NCBI RefSeq assembly: GCF_037975245.1
Contig: NC_092576.1
Span: 5,814,001-5,878,000, forward strand
Direction of reading: 5' to 3'
Length of the DNA stretch: 64,000 nucleotides
From: Apostichopus japonicus
Taxonomy: Eukaryota > Echinodermata > Holothuroidea > Aspidochirotida > Stichopodidae
The notes under the pieces were generated by a model. The model did no database searches. It was not told where the DNA came from and saw only the letters and a program-made list of their open reading frames with translations. This document shows, in pieces, positions 11,390 to 23,465 of this stretch. How positions within the stretch are numbered: the first letter of the stretch is position 1; the number at the start of each line of letters is the position of its first letter. Made by a program: the position numbers and the translations under genes.

Positions 11390-12970
11390 ATGGCCGCGCT
11401 CAGTAGTGGCGGTGTTACACGAAAGTCGCTTCGAGAAAACTGTATTATACACGTTAAAGATTGCTCTAAATCATAATTTATTGAACTGACAAGTAATTCA
11501 TAAGAGAGATTTAAGAAATTTGCCTTGGAGTGGACACAATTTGATTGCAAGGAGGCAGAAATAGCCAGAAATTCCGCGATCGGCCTAACGTTAACAATTT
11601 CATAATGTGTTGGGGAAGTTTTACTACATCGAGACATATGATGATACCACATTGAATGTTACAAACGGTTTTGCGACATAAGTAAAGTCAAAAGGCAGGC
11701 AAAACTCGCTGAAAAACGCGCTGCAGGTATGTACTAGTCAAAAATATGTAAGATTCTGTATTGATCCATTTTTTCCCAACCAGCCCCTTAATTTTAGTTA
11801 GGCCTAGGCGGCTAGGCCCTACCACTGTTTTTCCAAATTGCCCACTTGGAAAAGAAATGTATGTTCGGCGTAGAGCTCAGCCAATTTGACTAAACTTGGC
11901 GAATTTCAACGTACACAATATAACCACTTTGCAAAGGTAATATAGCGATAGAAATATCTTGCTGGTGCAAGGCATAATATCTACTAGTACTAGGCCTATG
12001 TAAATTTTACCCTTATTCAAATCTGGCTTTTCGAATTCAATCCAGAAAAGATATGCTCACACACAGTATAAGGTCTATTAGTAAACAGTTTGACTGTGAT
12101 GTAAACAACTCCATTGACCAGCATATTTCTTTCAAATGTCTCAACTTGTGGGTTACACCAGGCTGACAAAGCAAATTACAGGTTTGATCAAAAACACTGC
12201 ATATACCCTACTGCACATAGCCTACATAGAGCATATTTTATCAGCAAAATTTAATTTTCTTGTTGTAATTTTCTTGTCATCATTCAAACATGAGCAATAT
12301 ACGTAGTCCTGATACACTGATGGTATGCATGTACTTCTTAGTTCATTATGACTTATGAGAATGGACCCTCAATAGGAAGAAGACATATATAGATTAATTT
12401 TTTTGTTACGGCACATACGGTAAACAGTATAAAAACAGTATTTACAAGGGTATATGCATTTTGAATTTGGAAATGTAACCTTTTTTGTCAACTTGTGTTA
12501 AGATTGCGAGGTAACTTTAAATGCCTTTAAGAAATTCAAAGATTTTGCTAGAGCATGTTGCTGAACATTCGCAATTTATTCTTCTTTCAATTTTTTAAAC
12601 ATAAAAGTTAAACTCTAAATATTATTTTCCTTTTTGATTATTGAATGATCCTAATGATTAGGGAGTGAAAGTTGGGGGCAAAATGCTTTGAATCTTAAGT
12701 AACAAAAACTGTGGAGGCAAATAATCCTTGCTCAAAATTTTAAAACTTACCTTTCTTGTTGCAAAACATTATTTAACAGCTATTTTTTCTTTTAATTTTA
12801 CTTATATAGAAACGGATGTAAACAAGCTGAATGATGACGCAGATGAAAACGAACCGCCAAGGAAACGCGCCCTCTGGTCCGACAATACAAGTGGTCCAAG
12901 AGAGTGGAGGGAACGCCACATGTTTCCGAATGAATGCTTCATCTGTCATTCCGTCAAAATGAAACCGTAG
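11390..12970 (+). pseudogene. decayed two-exon gene with Cys/His zinc-binding motifs
   Basis: One frame from ATGGCCGCG runs to 11726 (exon 1; donor GCAG/GTATGT) and joins in phase to exon 2 at 12810-12970 (acceptor TTATATAG). It is broken by five in-frame stop codons, all in exon 1. Readable blocks are RKSLRENCIIHVKD, ERFKKFALEWTQFD, YHIECYKRFCDISKVKRQ and, after the splice, EPPRKRALWSD and FPNECFICHSVK. The H-x3-C(Y) and C-x2-C spacing resembles the N-terminal region of multicopy, transposon-associated invertebrate proteins with an F-x5-W...YHxxCY...CxxC layout. The family name is uncertain. Frame preservation across a splice despite the stops argues that this was once a real gene. A CCAAT-box promoter-like region lies just upstream. 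Confidence 0.45.
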
Positions 12971-13089
12971 AAGTTCACAGGGAAAAGACTGGTAGTGAGA
13001 CTTATGAGGTGTGAGATTGTTAATGGTGGAAAAGGATATAAGAATTGTACACCCAGTTGGTTGCCCTACGGGGCCAAGCGGGCATGAAA

Positions 13090-13675
13090 CCCATGAAATG
13101 GATATCAAACTCAAAGACGCTTTTAGAAGGGATTCCAAAGGAACATAGGTCTAAGTCAGTTGATAAAACTAGACAGAGGTTGCCGTCAACAAAGACCTTA
13201 GGATTGACTTAGCATGCAGACAAATTTCAACTTAAGAAGCCAGTAATGGTTAGTAATGTTAAAACCTTAACCAAGCAAATTGTTTTAAGCAAGCTATCAT
13301 CAGTGTTTGACCCTCTTGGAATTATTGGGCCTATTATAGTAGTAGCTAAGATTTGAATGCAAAATAATTGGGGAAAAAGGACTTGATTGGGATGATCCTA
13401 ATGTAGGGGGTCTAGAATCTGAAATCAGAAGGTGGTTGGAAAATTAAGTTAATTTAGACCAAAATGATATTGGAATATGCTTGTGCCCAAAGGGTAACGC
13501 AGACCAAAGATTGCATGTGTTTTGTGATGCTTCGAGTGATGCATATGCAGCTGTGGTTTATTTAACAACCATGGGGGTAAATGGAATCAGAGTGCAGCTA
13601 GTAGCTTCAAAAGCGAAGGTGGCTCCTGTAAAAGCTATAAGCATACCTAGATTAGAGTTGTTTATTTGAGAAACA
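13090..13675 (+). pseudogene. BEL/Pao LTR-retrotransposon pol remnant
   Basis: Conceptual translation, with at least one frameshift (near 13350) and several stops, shows SNSKTLLEGIP, KTLGLT, LSKLSSVFDPLGIIGP, GLDWDDP, LHVFCDASSDAYAAVVYL and SKAKVAPVKAISIPRLEL in the order expected for BEL/Pao polymerase. This covers the region between the RT core and the RNase H-like segment. VFDPLG and FCDASxxAYAAVVY are family hallmarks. The fragment is about 200 codons, so most of the element is missing or unrecognisable. A possible 3' LTR lies 390 bases downstream. Confidence 0.8.
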
Positions 13676-14061
13676 TTACAAAGATTTGTCGTGTGGAAAT
13701 CCTAGATTAAGTTAAGTTTTTGTGGTAAAGTAAATTTTACTTAGAAGCGGTTATAAATTCCCTTCAGACTGTACACAATCCAAGATCTATTGCATTTGTA
13801 TCAGTGAATTTTGGTATAAGAACATACCATATAAGCATACATGTTTAATTTAAAAGTGTTTCCATGTGTTTGTGTCGAAAGTAGACAGAAAGTGTTATAT
13901 ATAAGTTCAATATTATGTGATATAAATACTCCACAAATATCTTACTGTACATAGATTTGCAGTAATGAAGAAAGATTCTTGATGGTTAATGTATGAGTAA
14001 AATGTATTAATTTTGTTTTGTTTTTTATACTTGAGGTAGAGTACCTCATGGAAGGGGAGAA

Positions 14062-14369
14062 TGTTCTAGAGAGTAAAGTAGTTTAACAATTTTGCACCTG
14101 CTATGTTATGAAAATAGGCAAATGCTTTCAAAATGCCATCTATTGTTTGCCCAACCATTCTGTTTTTGTTATGTGAAATTAGCATGTATTGTATTGAGTT
14201 ACTGAATAGTGTGTTTTTAGAGACAGTTGTCAGTTGTAAACTGTTCTTCAGAGAGAAAGGTTGAGTGAGAAATGAGTATAAGACAAAACACAACTTGTAA
14301 AGACTGAGTAAAAGAGAAAGAGAAAAAGAGAGAGATAGAGAGATGAGCAACGAAATAAACGAGAGAACA
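14062..14369 (+). mobile_element. possible 3' LTR of the BEL/Pao remnant
   Basis: A purine-rich tract (GGAAGGGGAGAA) ends exactly where TGTTCTAGAG begins. AGAACA near 14369 is the inverted match to TGTTCT, and AATAAA lies just inside it. Tract, TG...CA ends and order relative to pol fit a short LTR. No second LTR copy was found in the window. Confidence 0.35.
14305..14347. repeat. GA-rich simple repeat
   Basis: A stretch of AGAGAAAGAGA-type sequence that creates a misleading serine/leucine-rich frame on the minus strand. Confidence 0.7.
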
Positions 14370-14404
14370 AGCAAATTTCCTTTTTGTGTATTATTTCACT
14401 TTGT

Positions 14405-14935
14405 CTGGTAAACAATCAGCCTTGGCAGTCATCAGGATGGGAAAGGATTTAATTTTTCCGAATGAACAAAATGCTAATGATCAGAGATTGGAAGTTTTTT
14501 GTTGTTGTAAATTACTAGAAAAAATTGTATTTGGGATGATGTGGCCATATTTCAGGAAAATTGAGTATTTTATTTGGAGTGCTGTATCAGTCCCCACCCG
14601 GAAGTGTGGTAGTTTTTTTTTTTTTTTTTGTATTTAATAGTGAATATTGTATTTGGAAGGATGTAAGCATTCTTTCAGGAAAATTGATGAGAGGGGGTCT
14701 TATTTTAGCAATGCTTGGACTTAACTAGGAATGGTATCGTGTCATCCAGGGGAGGTAGTATCTCTCATCTTCTTGCACCTCGAATAGAGTGGATAAGCAT
14801 CTGTCTTTTGAGTCATCAGGCTTGAAAAAGTATTTCACTTTTGAATGAACAAACTGCTCATAGTTTGAGTTGTAGTCAAATTTGGTTTGGGAGGGTATAG
14901 CATTCTTTCAAAGCAATTGAGACAATCTTTATTTA
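14405..14935 (+). repeat. diverged tandem copies of a ~200-base unit
   Basis: CAGTCATCAGG...GAATGAACAAA...(A/G)TGCTAATGATCAG recurs as GAGTCATCAGG...GAATGAACAAACTGCTCATAG. The end TTTCAGGAAAATTGA recurs twice more (14553, 14676), with a weaker TTTCAAAGCAATTGAGA at 14906. The pattern suggests two or three decayed tandem copies. Confidence 0.45.
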
Positions 14936-15059
14936 AAGGAAGTCCATGTTACAACCTACTCAGTCAAACTTCTCTAAATACAAACAAAGATGTGGATGAA
15001 GTTTTGAAGATTATTTGAAATTTCCTTCCTTCTTGTTCTCTACCATATATACTCAATCC

Positions 15060-15190
15060 TTTCAACTGATTAAAGTGGCCTTAATTAACTGGCTAATAAA
15101 TTAATGCATTTAGATAATTAACAATGTTTTTTAACTAATTAATCTAATTAACCAATTGGTTAATTAGCTAACATATTTTAGCAGTCATAA
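15060..15190. repeat. AT-rich (TTAATTA) region
   Basis: Dense TAATTAA/TTAATTA motifs, many self-complementary. No flanking terminal repeat was found. Confidence 0.55.
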
Positions 15191-16204
15191 TTCATTTATG
15201 ATTTCATTCAAGGTCTGAAATAAAAAAAATTGAGTGAACTCCCATGAAACTTGCAGTGTTAGTGTACTTTCTCACTTCAGTAAAACAGTAGTAGTGGAAC
15301 TGGTATATGGGTTTTAAGTATGGTAATGTAACTCCCTTTTCCATGAATTTTCTTCTCGCTTAACCACAACCATGCGTGGGGATAATGCAATTTGTGATTA
15401 GCAACTCTTAATTCATCATTCTGTGATAAATTTAGCCCCTCCCTCGATCAGTTGCACGGAAATTGAAAACAGAGCACATAAATGCCCTATGTACCATGGC
15501 CTATATTGGACACAGGTCAACAATCATTTGGGGTCAGCAGAGGTGAAAGTCTGAAAATCTTGTGAGAAATTACTCTAAAAGTGAAAATCCGTTAATGTAC
15601 AAACAAAGCACGTAGATTGCCTTTGGTGAGAACAAATCGCTGTGGAATTTCATGCGTGTCAAATTTCCTTTGAGGTGAAGAGAAGTAGTTTTCAGAAAAC
15701 ACATTCTACGGTACCCAACATCGACCATACTGTCATCACATACATGTTTCTGCCCTACGATGATGATGCGCAAGCATATATCATTTCGTCGTCCGGATCA
15801 GGCATCCGTACAAAAGTGTCGCAACGAAACCGGTATAGGAGCTGCATTTCGCTTAAGTTACTGAGTTCTTGTAGGTTCTCTCTGGCCAGTATCTTTTTAG
15901 TAAGCAATAAGATTTTGATAGGTACTTGGTATGTCGATGATCAATATCAATTAAAGAACCATATTGTTTTGGTGAAGGTCAATACAGCCCAAACTGTGAA
16001 TAACCTACAAAAATGATATATCCAAATCTCTCAAGTTGAAATCAAAGCCCTAACAAAATTTCTCCTATGGGCAATTGGAATCACTAAATCTTTGACTTTC
16101 TGGTTTCTTATTTGCTCATTACTAGGCTGCTCATTGCCCTTTTGTAAATGATGTACTCATCCTTTAAGAAAAGTGAATAATAAAGAAAAATACCCCAGCA
16201 GCAC
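15191..16204. other. unassigned interval
   Basis: A frame at 15642-16016 is open for 124 codons but has no recognisable domain, and its composition is not clearly protein-like. The segment near 15425-15455 (CCCCTCCCTC...GTTGCACGGAA) is roughly an inverted match to 11104-11134, so dispersed repeat fragments are present. Confidence 0.3.
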
Positions 16205-16769
16205 GGCTAATACAGGGCCGTCTTAAGGCATGGACCCACTGGGCCCTGGCCCAGGGCCCCGCGATGTCAGGGCCCCCGCAATCGTAGTAACCCCATGTCT
16301 TAATATGGGAGGAAAACTTATTGAATAGGCCATTATGACTGATTGAAGTCGATACTTGACAACTTGTGACCAGAGTTGGTGAAACACTTGAGAGTTTGAC
16401 ATTAAATATTCGAATCTGAGTTGGACACCCTGGAATATACAATGCCCGAAGGCTTACAACACCTCAAAACACCTCAAAAAGATTGACTTTCAGCCAATCA
16501 TACAACAGTTTACGATCAAGGAATGCCGCAAGTTCCGTTAGTTACCCCAGTTAATTTAAAAGACTCAACACAAGGGTGTTACAAATGGTGAGTCCAGTAT
16601 TGTTAGTGAAGGGATGGAGGGCAACTGGAAGATTACTCTTCTATAATGTATTTCAGCTTTTAGATATATCACGTATGTTATTCAGCTAAAGTTTTATGCT
16701 TTATGCGCGACATAGAGAGGGGCATAGGCGTAGGAGGAGGAGAGGGGGCTACAGCCCCCAAGCATTTTT

Positions 16770-17413
16770 GTTTGGGTGAAAATTCGTGCAATATGCTGAG
16801 AATTTTTCGGGCACCTACTGGAAGAAGAATAATTTGCAGTGTGTTTTTCATTTTTTTTTTGGTGAAAATTCGGCAATATGCTGAAAATTTTTCGGGCATC
16901 TACTGAAAGAAGAATAATTTGCAATATGTTTGTCATTTTTTTGGGTGAAAATTCGGGCAATATGCTGAGAATTTTTCGGACACCTACCAGTGGCGGAGCC
17001 TCCATACAGTCAGGGGGATCCCCCCCCCCTGACGGACTCAAATGGACTGCTGGCGCCCTTTTCAGCTTTTTACTACTTTTTACTTATTCGCGATTATTGA
17101 CTTTTTTATTGCGCTCTCAAATACCTATTGACATTTGTCACATTTTGTTGGTGCAATTTTCTGACAAATGGCGATGACACATATTTATTCTTTGTTTATC
17201 TGCAAATTAGCAAGGCATGGAAAGGGTCAATTCCGGCGATCTAGGGAGTATCTTTACTCAAAAAATTTCTGTACGCTCCGCGCCAACCTGTAGTGGCGCT
17301 CCGCTTAGATAGTGTCGAAAGCGCCCCAACAGACCATTCTCTCCCCCTGACCAATACCCCTAGCTCCGCCACTGGAACCTGCTGAAAGAAGAATAATTTG
17401 CAATATGTTTCCA
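16770..17413 (+). repeat. tandem ~95-base repeats, third unit split
   Basis: Units contain GGGTGAAAATTCG, CAATATGCTGAGAATTTTTC, GGGCACCTACTG, GAAGAAGAATAATTTGCA and (A/G)TGTGTTT. Three units are visible. The third is interrupted after CACCTAC by a 387-base insertion and resumes with GAACCTGCTGAAAGAAG. Confidence 0.8.
16988..17374. mobile_element. nested hAT-type miniature element
   Basis: Ends CAGTGGCGGAGC and GCTCCGCCACTG are exact inverted repeats of 12 bases. The element splits one unit of the surrounding tandem array. Flanking octamers (ACACCTAC and GAACCTGC) match at 5 of 8 positions, as expected of a decayed duplication. It carries the TACGCTCCGCGCCAACC block that recurs near 30.6 and 47.4 kb. 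Confidence 0.75.
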
Positions 17414-17791
17414 ATGGTTAAACTTATATAATTATTATCATTATTGTTGTAACGACTTCCCAATAATTCTAACCAATATGGAAGGGTAATAACAAGGAAA
17501 ATGATTTTATGTTATTGGCATGTGATGATATGCACACTGACACGTGGAACGCGCGCGGAGCGCGTGAAAAATTTTGGTTATATTTTTCGGGCAATTCTTT
17601 ACCGCCCCAAATCAAATGAGGCTCCTACGCCTATGGGGAGGGGTGGTAAATGCAGGCATGTGTATTCTTTAGCGATTGTCAAGGATGTCAATTTTTCACG
17701 CAACTTTTTTTCGAACTCACTTGATTGAGGGGCCCCGCTCCATTGCCGGGCCCAGGGCCCGGTGATCTCTTAAGACGGCCCTGGGCTAATA

Positions 17792-19165
17792 AATGAGCAG
17801 TATGTAAGATGTTTGAATAGCTAACTACCGGACCAAAGTTCAGCAGGCTGATTCGAAATATACCAATAACAGATGAGAACAATTTGCGGAAGGAAGGAGT
17901 GCTTCTATACCTTCACATGATCATACACAATAATGCACATGTTTTGTATAGCCTCTATAGACCAATACACCTGTTTTCTCAACTTATGCCGTAAGAGTGG
18001 GGGGGGGGTCTTTGAAGGGGGAGGGTCCGATCTTCTAATTTTATGGTTTATTGGGTCACTAGTTCCCAAACATATTCGAGACGGATGCTCATACCATTTC
18101 TGGTTTAAAAGTTAAAAATTATTAAAGTGCTCAACTGGCCATATTTTCAAACTGAGGCTAAAAATCGAAAGAAACTTACAGAACTAATAGTTCGATGGAA
18201 AACTTCCCCACCGTCCAAACGAGTGTGATAACGTCACAGAATCAAAGGAGAATGGCATGTCCAAAATATTAAAGTCTTAAGAAAGTCAAAATCTTGGTTG
18301 GAACTAAAATTTATATGTGCGGCATTAAGTGGAAAGGTTTACGACCTCGAAAAGAATTTTCCAAACAATTATGGCGTTAATCCTCACCCTATATATAGGT
18401 TTACCATTAGGGTTAGCCTGATTAATTATGGTGTCTAAATGAAGAGGTCTATAGGAATTGAAGCTGAACCTCCGAATGCACATTATGGCAAAGCGATGCT
18501 TTCACATGATATCCATGTATTAGCTCAGTGTAAGTTGCTCTCCATGTGAGGGCGCTTCATAAGAATACTTTCTAAGGCAAACCCCACAGCTCTGGAAAGA
18601 TCTGTCAACTTGAAACTTATAATTACCTTGAAAGCTAATTGCAAAGGTACGTTTTGAAAATTAAATCCCGATTTTCCCGTCTTTTAATTCCAAGCGGATG
18701 TGATGTAGTCGTGAACGTAACTAAGTCGGAAATGCAACATGCCATGGCATAATAATTTGTGGCGTATATATACAGCATGACACTTTCTCTTACTTCTTAC
18801 GTTTCATATCTTTTCTTTTCTACTTGAATAAAAGGCGGCATGTTAAAAAGACATAAAAATTGTAAAAAATATAATAAGAAAGTGACCAGAGGTCGGAGGC
18901 AATCGAAATGACATTGACAAAATGAGCTTTGTTTTTAATATTTAAATATAGAATTTCAAGCCAGTCGGGCAAAGTTTACATTGGCGCCAAATACCGCTCC
19001 ACAATATAACGTTATAAAAATCGATAAAAATACTGTTTGCCCTAGAATTGGACTCACTGGGTCCATTGATGCAATGATCAGGACGATCAAATGCATTGTT
19101 GTAGAGAGTGAGAGGAGAATGAAAGGGTAGATAATTATGATATCATTCCGAGTCTATACAGCTAG
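17792..19165. other. unassigned interval
   Basis: No gene or element boundary supported. A G-run occurs at about 17999-18008. Frames are short. Confidence 0.3.
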
Positions 19166-19173
19166 GGGGAGGC

Positions 19174-19884
19174 CAGTGGCGTAACCACAGGGAGCCAGAT
19201 TTTTTTCTTTCAAATTTGCTTTGTGCTACAGTTTTGCGCCCCCCCCCCCCCCCAAATGAAATCCAGTGATATATTCAAAAATCCTCCTTTTTATATTTTT
19301 TCGAGTTCTAATCAAAGGTATTCATACCTCAGGGCTCATGTTCATACTTCATGTAAGGTCAGGACTTGGAAATTAGACCGAGATATTAAACATTTTGGGC
19401 CTTCATCATACCCACATACGGAGACCGTTGATCAATATCGTCCTACAGAATAAGCGCCAATAATTTGGCCGGTTGTATAACCTATACAAACTAAAGTTAG
19501 CAACCCATGTGTATTTTCAGCGACTTATGATGCCACTTGTGGAGAATTTTCACTGCACGTATAGGCCCAATAGGCCTAGTGAAACTTGTTTGTGTGGAAA
19601 TATAGGCATGTAGGCCTAGTGAATTAGAGTAGCTAATTTATTCATTGTATCCTTTTCATAATGTGCGGAATTATGCAGAAACCACGACGACTGTCTCTGC
19701 AATAGAGGTAAATTAAGTGAAAGTGTGTCATGTTCCACTGAACCATTGGATGTGTATTTGTGCAGACGAGGTGCCCGTTAATACATATATTTCTTGGTAA
19801 TTCCTACCATCAACCCATCACGGGGTTTCCCCCCTTAAGAAAATCTTGACCCCCCCTAACAATTGAATGTTAGCTACGCCACAG
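19174..19884. mobile_element. hAT-type element
   Basis: Ends CAGTGGCGTAAC and GCTACGCCACAG are near-perfect inverted repeats. Flanking octamers GGGGAGGC and TGGGAGGC match at 7 of 8 positions. The interior has a 15-C run near 19239-19253 and no transposase frame. The GTGGCGTAGC end type is common among non-autonomous hAT elements. Confidence 0.7.
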
Positions 19885-19892
19885 TGGGAGGC

Positions 19893-22800
19893 CACGTTGA
19901 CTTAGAACTTATGTTGTTGGTACAACTTACCACAGATGGGACTCACTATTGTTTATAGTCTTTGCCCGATTTATAATGTCTCGTGGTTAAAATGGCAAGC
20001 GAATGTGGCCAAAGAACACTTATATTAACAGAGGGCGCTCTTGTTAGCTTACATTTAGAGTTTATTTATGTTCTACTTACATTCAGAGCCATGTATACCT
20101 CTTTGTTTGCATTAATGTTAGATACATAACCTGTCATTTTTCAAAGCTCGAAGCCTTAACGTGTTGAGATGTTTCATCCTATCAGACCAACCTATGAGAG
20201 GTTATTGAGCCCCCCCCCCCCCCACACGCCAGTAGTATACTGCATTATGTTGGTGCGAAGAAGAGTTTTGCCTGACCATTGCCTTTTCCAAACTTAAATG
20301 ATCGGGCTGTTGTTTAGCATTAGGAGTACTGTTGTAGGTGCAACTTTCCGAGATTTCCCAACGAAAACACTTGGGTATGGGGAAAAGTGTGAATGTTATA
20401 CATAAATCAGCCTCCCTAGAGAGATATTCATGGTGGGGGGGGGGGGGAGAGACACCCCCAAAATGTTCTGCTCAGTATGTGCGGTACACATGCTGACGGA
20501 GTAAGTGTGAAGGCTGGTTGCAATGGACCCCCACCCCCCCCCCCCCCACACACACACACACACCTTCCCAGTGTTAACACTTCAAAGATCAATATGTAAG
20601 TTTTCTTTTCCTTCACAAAAAAAGTAAAGTACAACTTCTTCTTCATAACACCTAGTCTTCGACTTTCCTTGTTTCATGCCGTGGCATCAATCGCTTTAAT
20701 CTAATTTAGCACTCATTTAGCAATCAGGAGTTCGGATTGTAGCAGACTGAATTGTTTGTCATCTTGTCTGAATGTTCAATGTGACAGCATCATGGTGTGC
20801 TAGTGACCGTGTCCAAAGAATGCAATAGCTTTTTGACATAGTTGTTACAACATCAAATGATGTTATAGCATCACAGGCAATTGGGTTCATCAAATAATTT
20901 TATGCTAGAGAGCACCATGACAAGATTTCAGTCACTTCCGTAATAATAAAAATGTCAAGAATGGGGATTGTCATTCATCTGTCAATAATAGTTAATGAAA
21001 TAAACAATAAAATACCATTATCAATTGCGACTTGAGTTTATTGAAATCACCAAGTACAGTCCTCTTGTTGCAATGTCACCAGATTAAAGTATTGCATTTA
21101 TTCACCACAAATATGCTATGATATCACTAGAATAACAAAACAAATCGCTGCTTTTCCCAGCAACTAGATAGTAAGTAGAAATAAGCACATACTTACATAT
21201 GAAACACAAACAGCTATGGTATTTCCAAGATACATTTGGCATAGCAAGGTACTGTCAACCAGAATGAAAACATTTCATGGTTCCTGCTGCTGCTCATTGA
21301 TTAACAGGGAACACTCCAAGTATGTAATGATGAAGCAAGATCAACAATTGCCTTACAAAGCCACACCTCCTCATAAATACACACATTATCCATTTTAACA
21401 CATATTGCCATGTGTAAGCTACCTATCAATAACACACTCACCTTTGATGAAACTGTGACTAATGGTTGTCTACTGTAGGTTTAACCCTGTGACCTCATTA
21501 ATATTCATGATATGAGCACCAAAATCAATATTTTTATCAACTAATTATGGACCACCCACCCAACAATATAGCATTGATCAATCATAGCCCTTGTTGAGTT
21601 ATCGTGCATACAAACTTAAGTGTCACACTCATACACATACACGCAGACACACTGACCTGACTACAAAGCTTTCAGCAAGAAACCAAAACTACAAAATGCC
21701 ATACACAAAATGCACATAAATTTAAGTTTGCTGTTGTGTTTGATCCAGGCACAATGCAACATGATATTTCTTGTTAATTAAACAAAGAGGTAATTGCATA
21801 CTTCCTTGACAGCAAGGAAATGTTAATTGACTGTCAAGACTGACTGAAACCACAGAATGTTTAACATACAATGGGTGGGTTCATTTGCTGCAATGTTCAG
21901 AAAATAACATTATATGAACCCTGCTGAAGGATAACTATTTCATGCCACAACAAATACCTTTTCACAGTGAAAAGAACCTTTTTAGACTAAATAGATCTGT
22001 CAATTAATGAACAGAACATATGTCACCTGTGATTTGCAAAGGGCATATTTCTATAGCGTTTTAATGGTAAGATTTGTTATTTATTTTAACATTGTTTACT
22101 AATTATTAGTCACTAATATAAAATTCTTCTTGATTAACTGTATGATTAGGTGGCAGAAATATGATAATTATGATAGTAACATGAGCAAATACTGTATACC
22201 TACAAACCTTTTTTGCCACACCCCTTTTTTTTTATTTATCATCATTGAACAACCATTCCAATTGTTATTCTGCTTGCATACAGTGCTTTCTCAATTGACT
22301 TGAATTCTGATCAATAATAACATTGAGTTGCTTTTTATAGTTATTGGGATCATTTGCTTGATCCTATGAAGTTTTACAGTACCTAAAGGAGTAAACATCT
22401 AAGAATGTCTGCAAAGGTAAAATACTAACTGTATCCATGCAAGGACAGTATTTAACTTATCACAATATGAGGTTCAACTGCATTATACCATACTGCAGCT
22501 TTAAACAACTACATACACATAAACCTGCAAGACCAAGAAATATGCCTCCTCCCAACCCATTGCCTTCTCAGGTATGCACAGTATGCCTTCATTATTAGCA
22601 ATCATGGCTGGTGAAAGACATATAAATTGATTAAACTAAATTATTATTTTCAGTTGGAATGTCCAGCCAAATCAGTCTCCATGTGATTACTGTCATGTCT
22701 TTCTGCTACTACTGCACTCATGAAACTTTCTCTATGAGGCTTTTTATGCCCTTCAGCATGTCTCTTGACATAAATAGAATGAAAAGATAAAAAGTTTCAA

Positions 22801-23465
22801 CACAATATGCATGAAAATATGAGTGTAATGTCAGGTATTTTGTGTGAAGTATTTGCCAGTTTTGCACACTTTTGGCAAAAGTTTTGCTCACTTTTGGCAA
22901 AAGTTTTGCTCACTGCCATAGGTAAAATTATTGAATTTCTTCTCATACAATGTCTGAAAATTTTGCCAACAGATGATTGAACGAACACCGGCCCAGTGAC
23001 TAAACGGAGAGGATGAACATTTCTAGGTGCCAGAGAAATGCTTGTGGTTGCAATTGTGACCTTGCAGAGGAAATTGCATCCAACTTTCACAAAAATCCAT
23101 CACAAAAATAGTTTCCAGAGCACTTAAACAACCATAGATAAATGTAATACAGCTAATCCATTAAAACCACATTCAAGTTGTGAAATTTTAACCCTAAATA
23201 TGTATAGCTTTTTTAATACTACTGATAAGTCACCACTGTAAACTGGTCATATACAGTGTACCAAAAGATTGAGTGATTTGCAAACCCTGAAACTGGCATG
23301 TTGTATGATATGCTGCAGGTTTCCTGTAAACAAGGCTCTACTTGATTCATAAATAAGTACTCGACCACATCATGTGTCAAGGTGAAAGAAAAAGAAATAA
23401 TTTTATAGAATTCCTAAATACAAACTGTAAATGATGACATCCTAGGCTGCTAGCACAGATACATG
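19893..23465. other. unassigned interval with homopolymers
   Basis: No convincing exon. Poly-C runs at about 20211-20223 and 20532-20547 (the latter continuing into a CA microsatellite) and a G-run at 20434-20447 are the main landmarks. Overall character is intron or intergenic DNA; a long UTR cannot be excluded. Confidence 0.3.
22858..22915 (+). repeat. short tandem repeat TTTTGGCAAAAG
   Basis: The unit GCTCACTTTTGGCAAAAGTTTT is repeated about two and a half times. The unit includes the self-complementary TTTTGGCAAAA, so each copy could form a small hairpin. Confidence 0.7.

Larger units (their letters stand above)
16213..17783. mobile_element. hAT-type element with GC-rich ends
   Basis: Ends are inverted: CAGGGCCGTCTTAAGG at the left and its complement (CTTAAGACGGCCCTG) at the right, continuing into GGGCCCTGG-rich subterminal sequence for about 50 bases. 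A perfect 8-bp duplication, GGCTAATA, flanks it (16205-16212 and 17784-17791). CAGGG ends with 8-bp duplications are characteristic of hAT elements. No transposase is readable, so this is a non-autonomous copy. It contains a tandem array of about 95-base units and a second hAT-type element. Confidence 0.85.
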
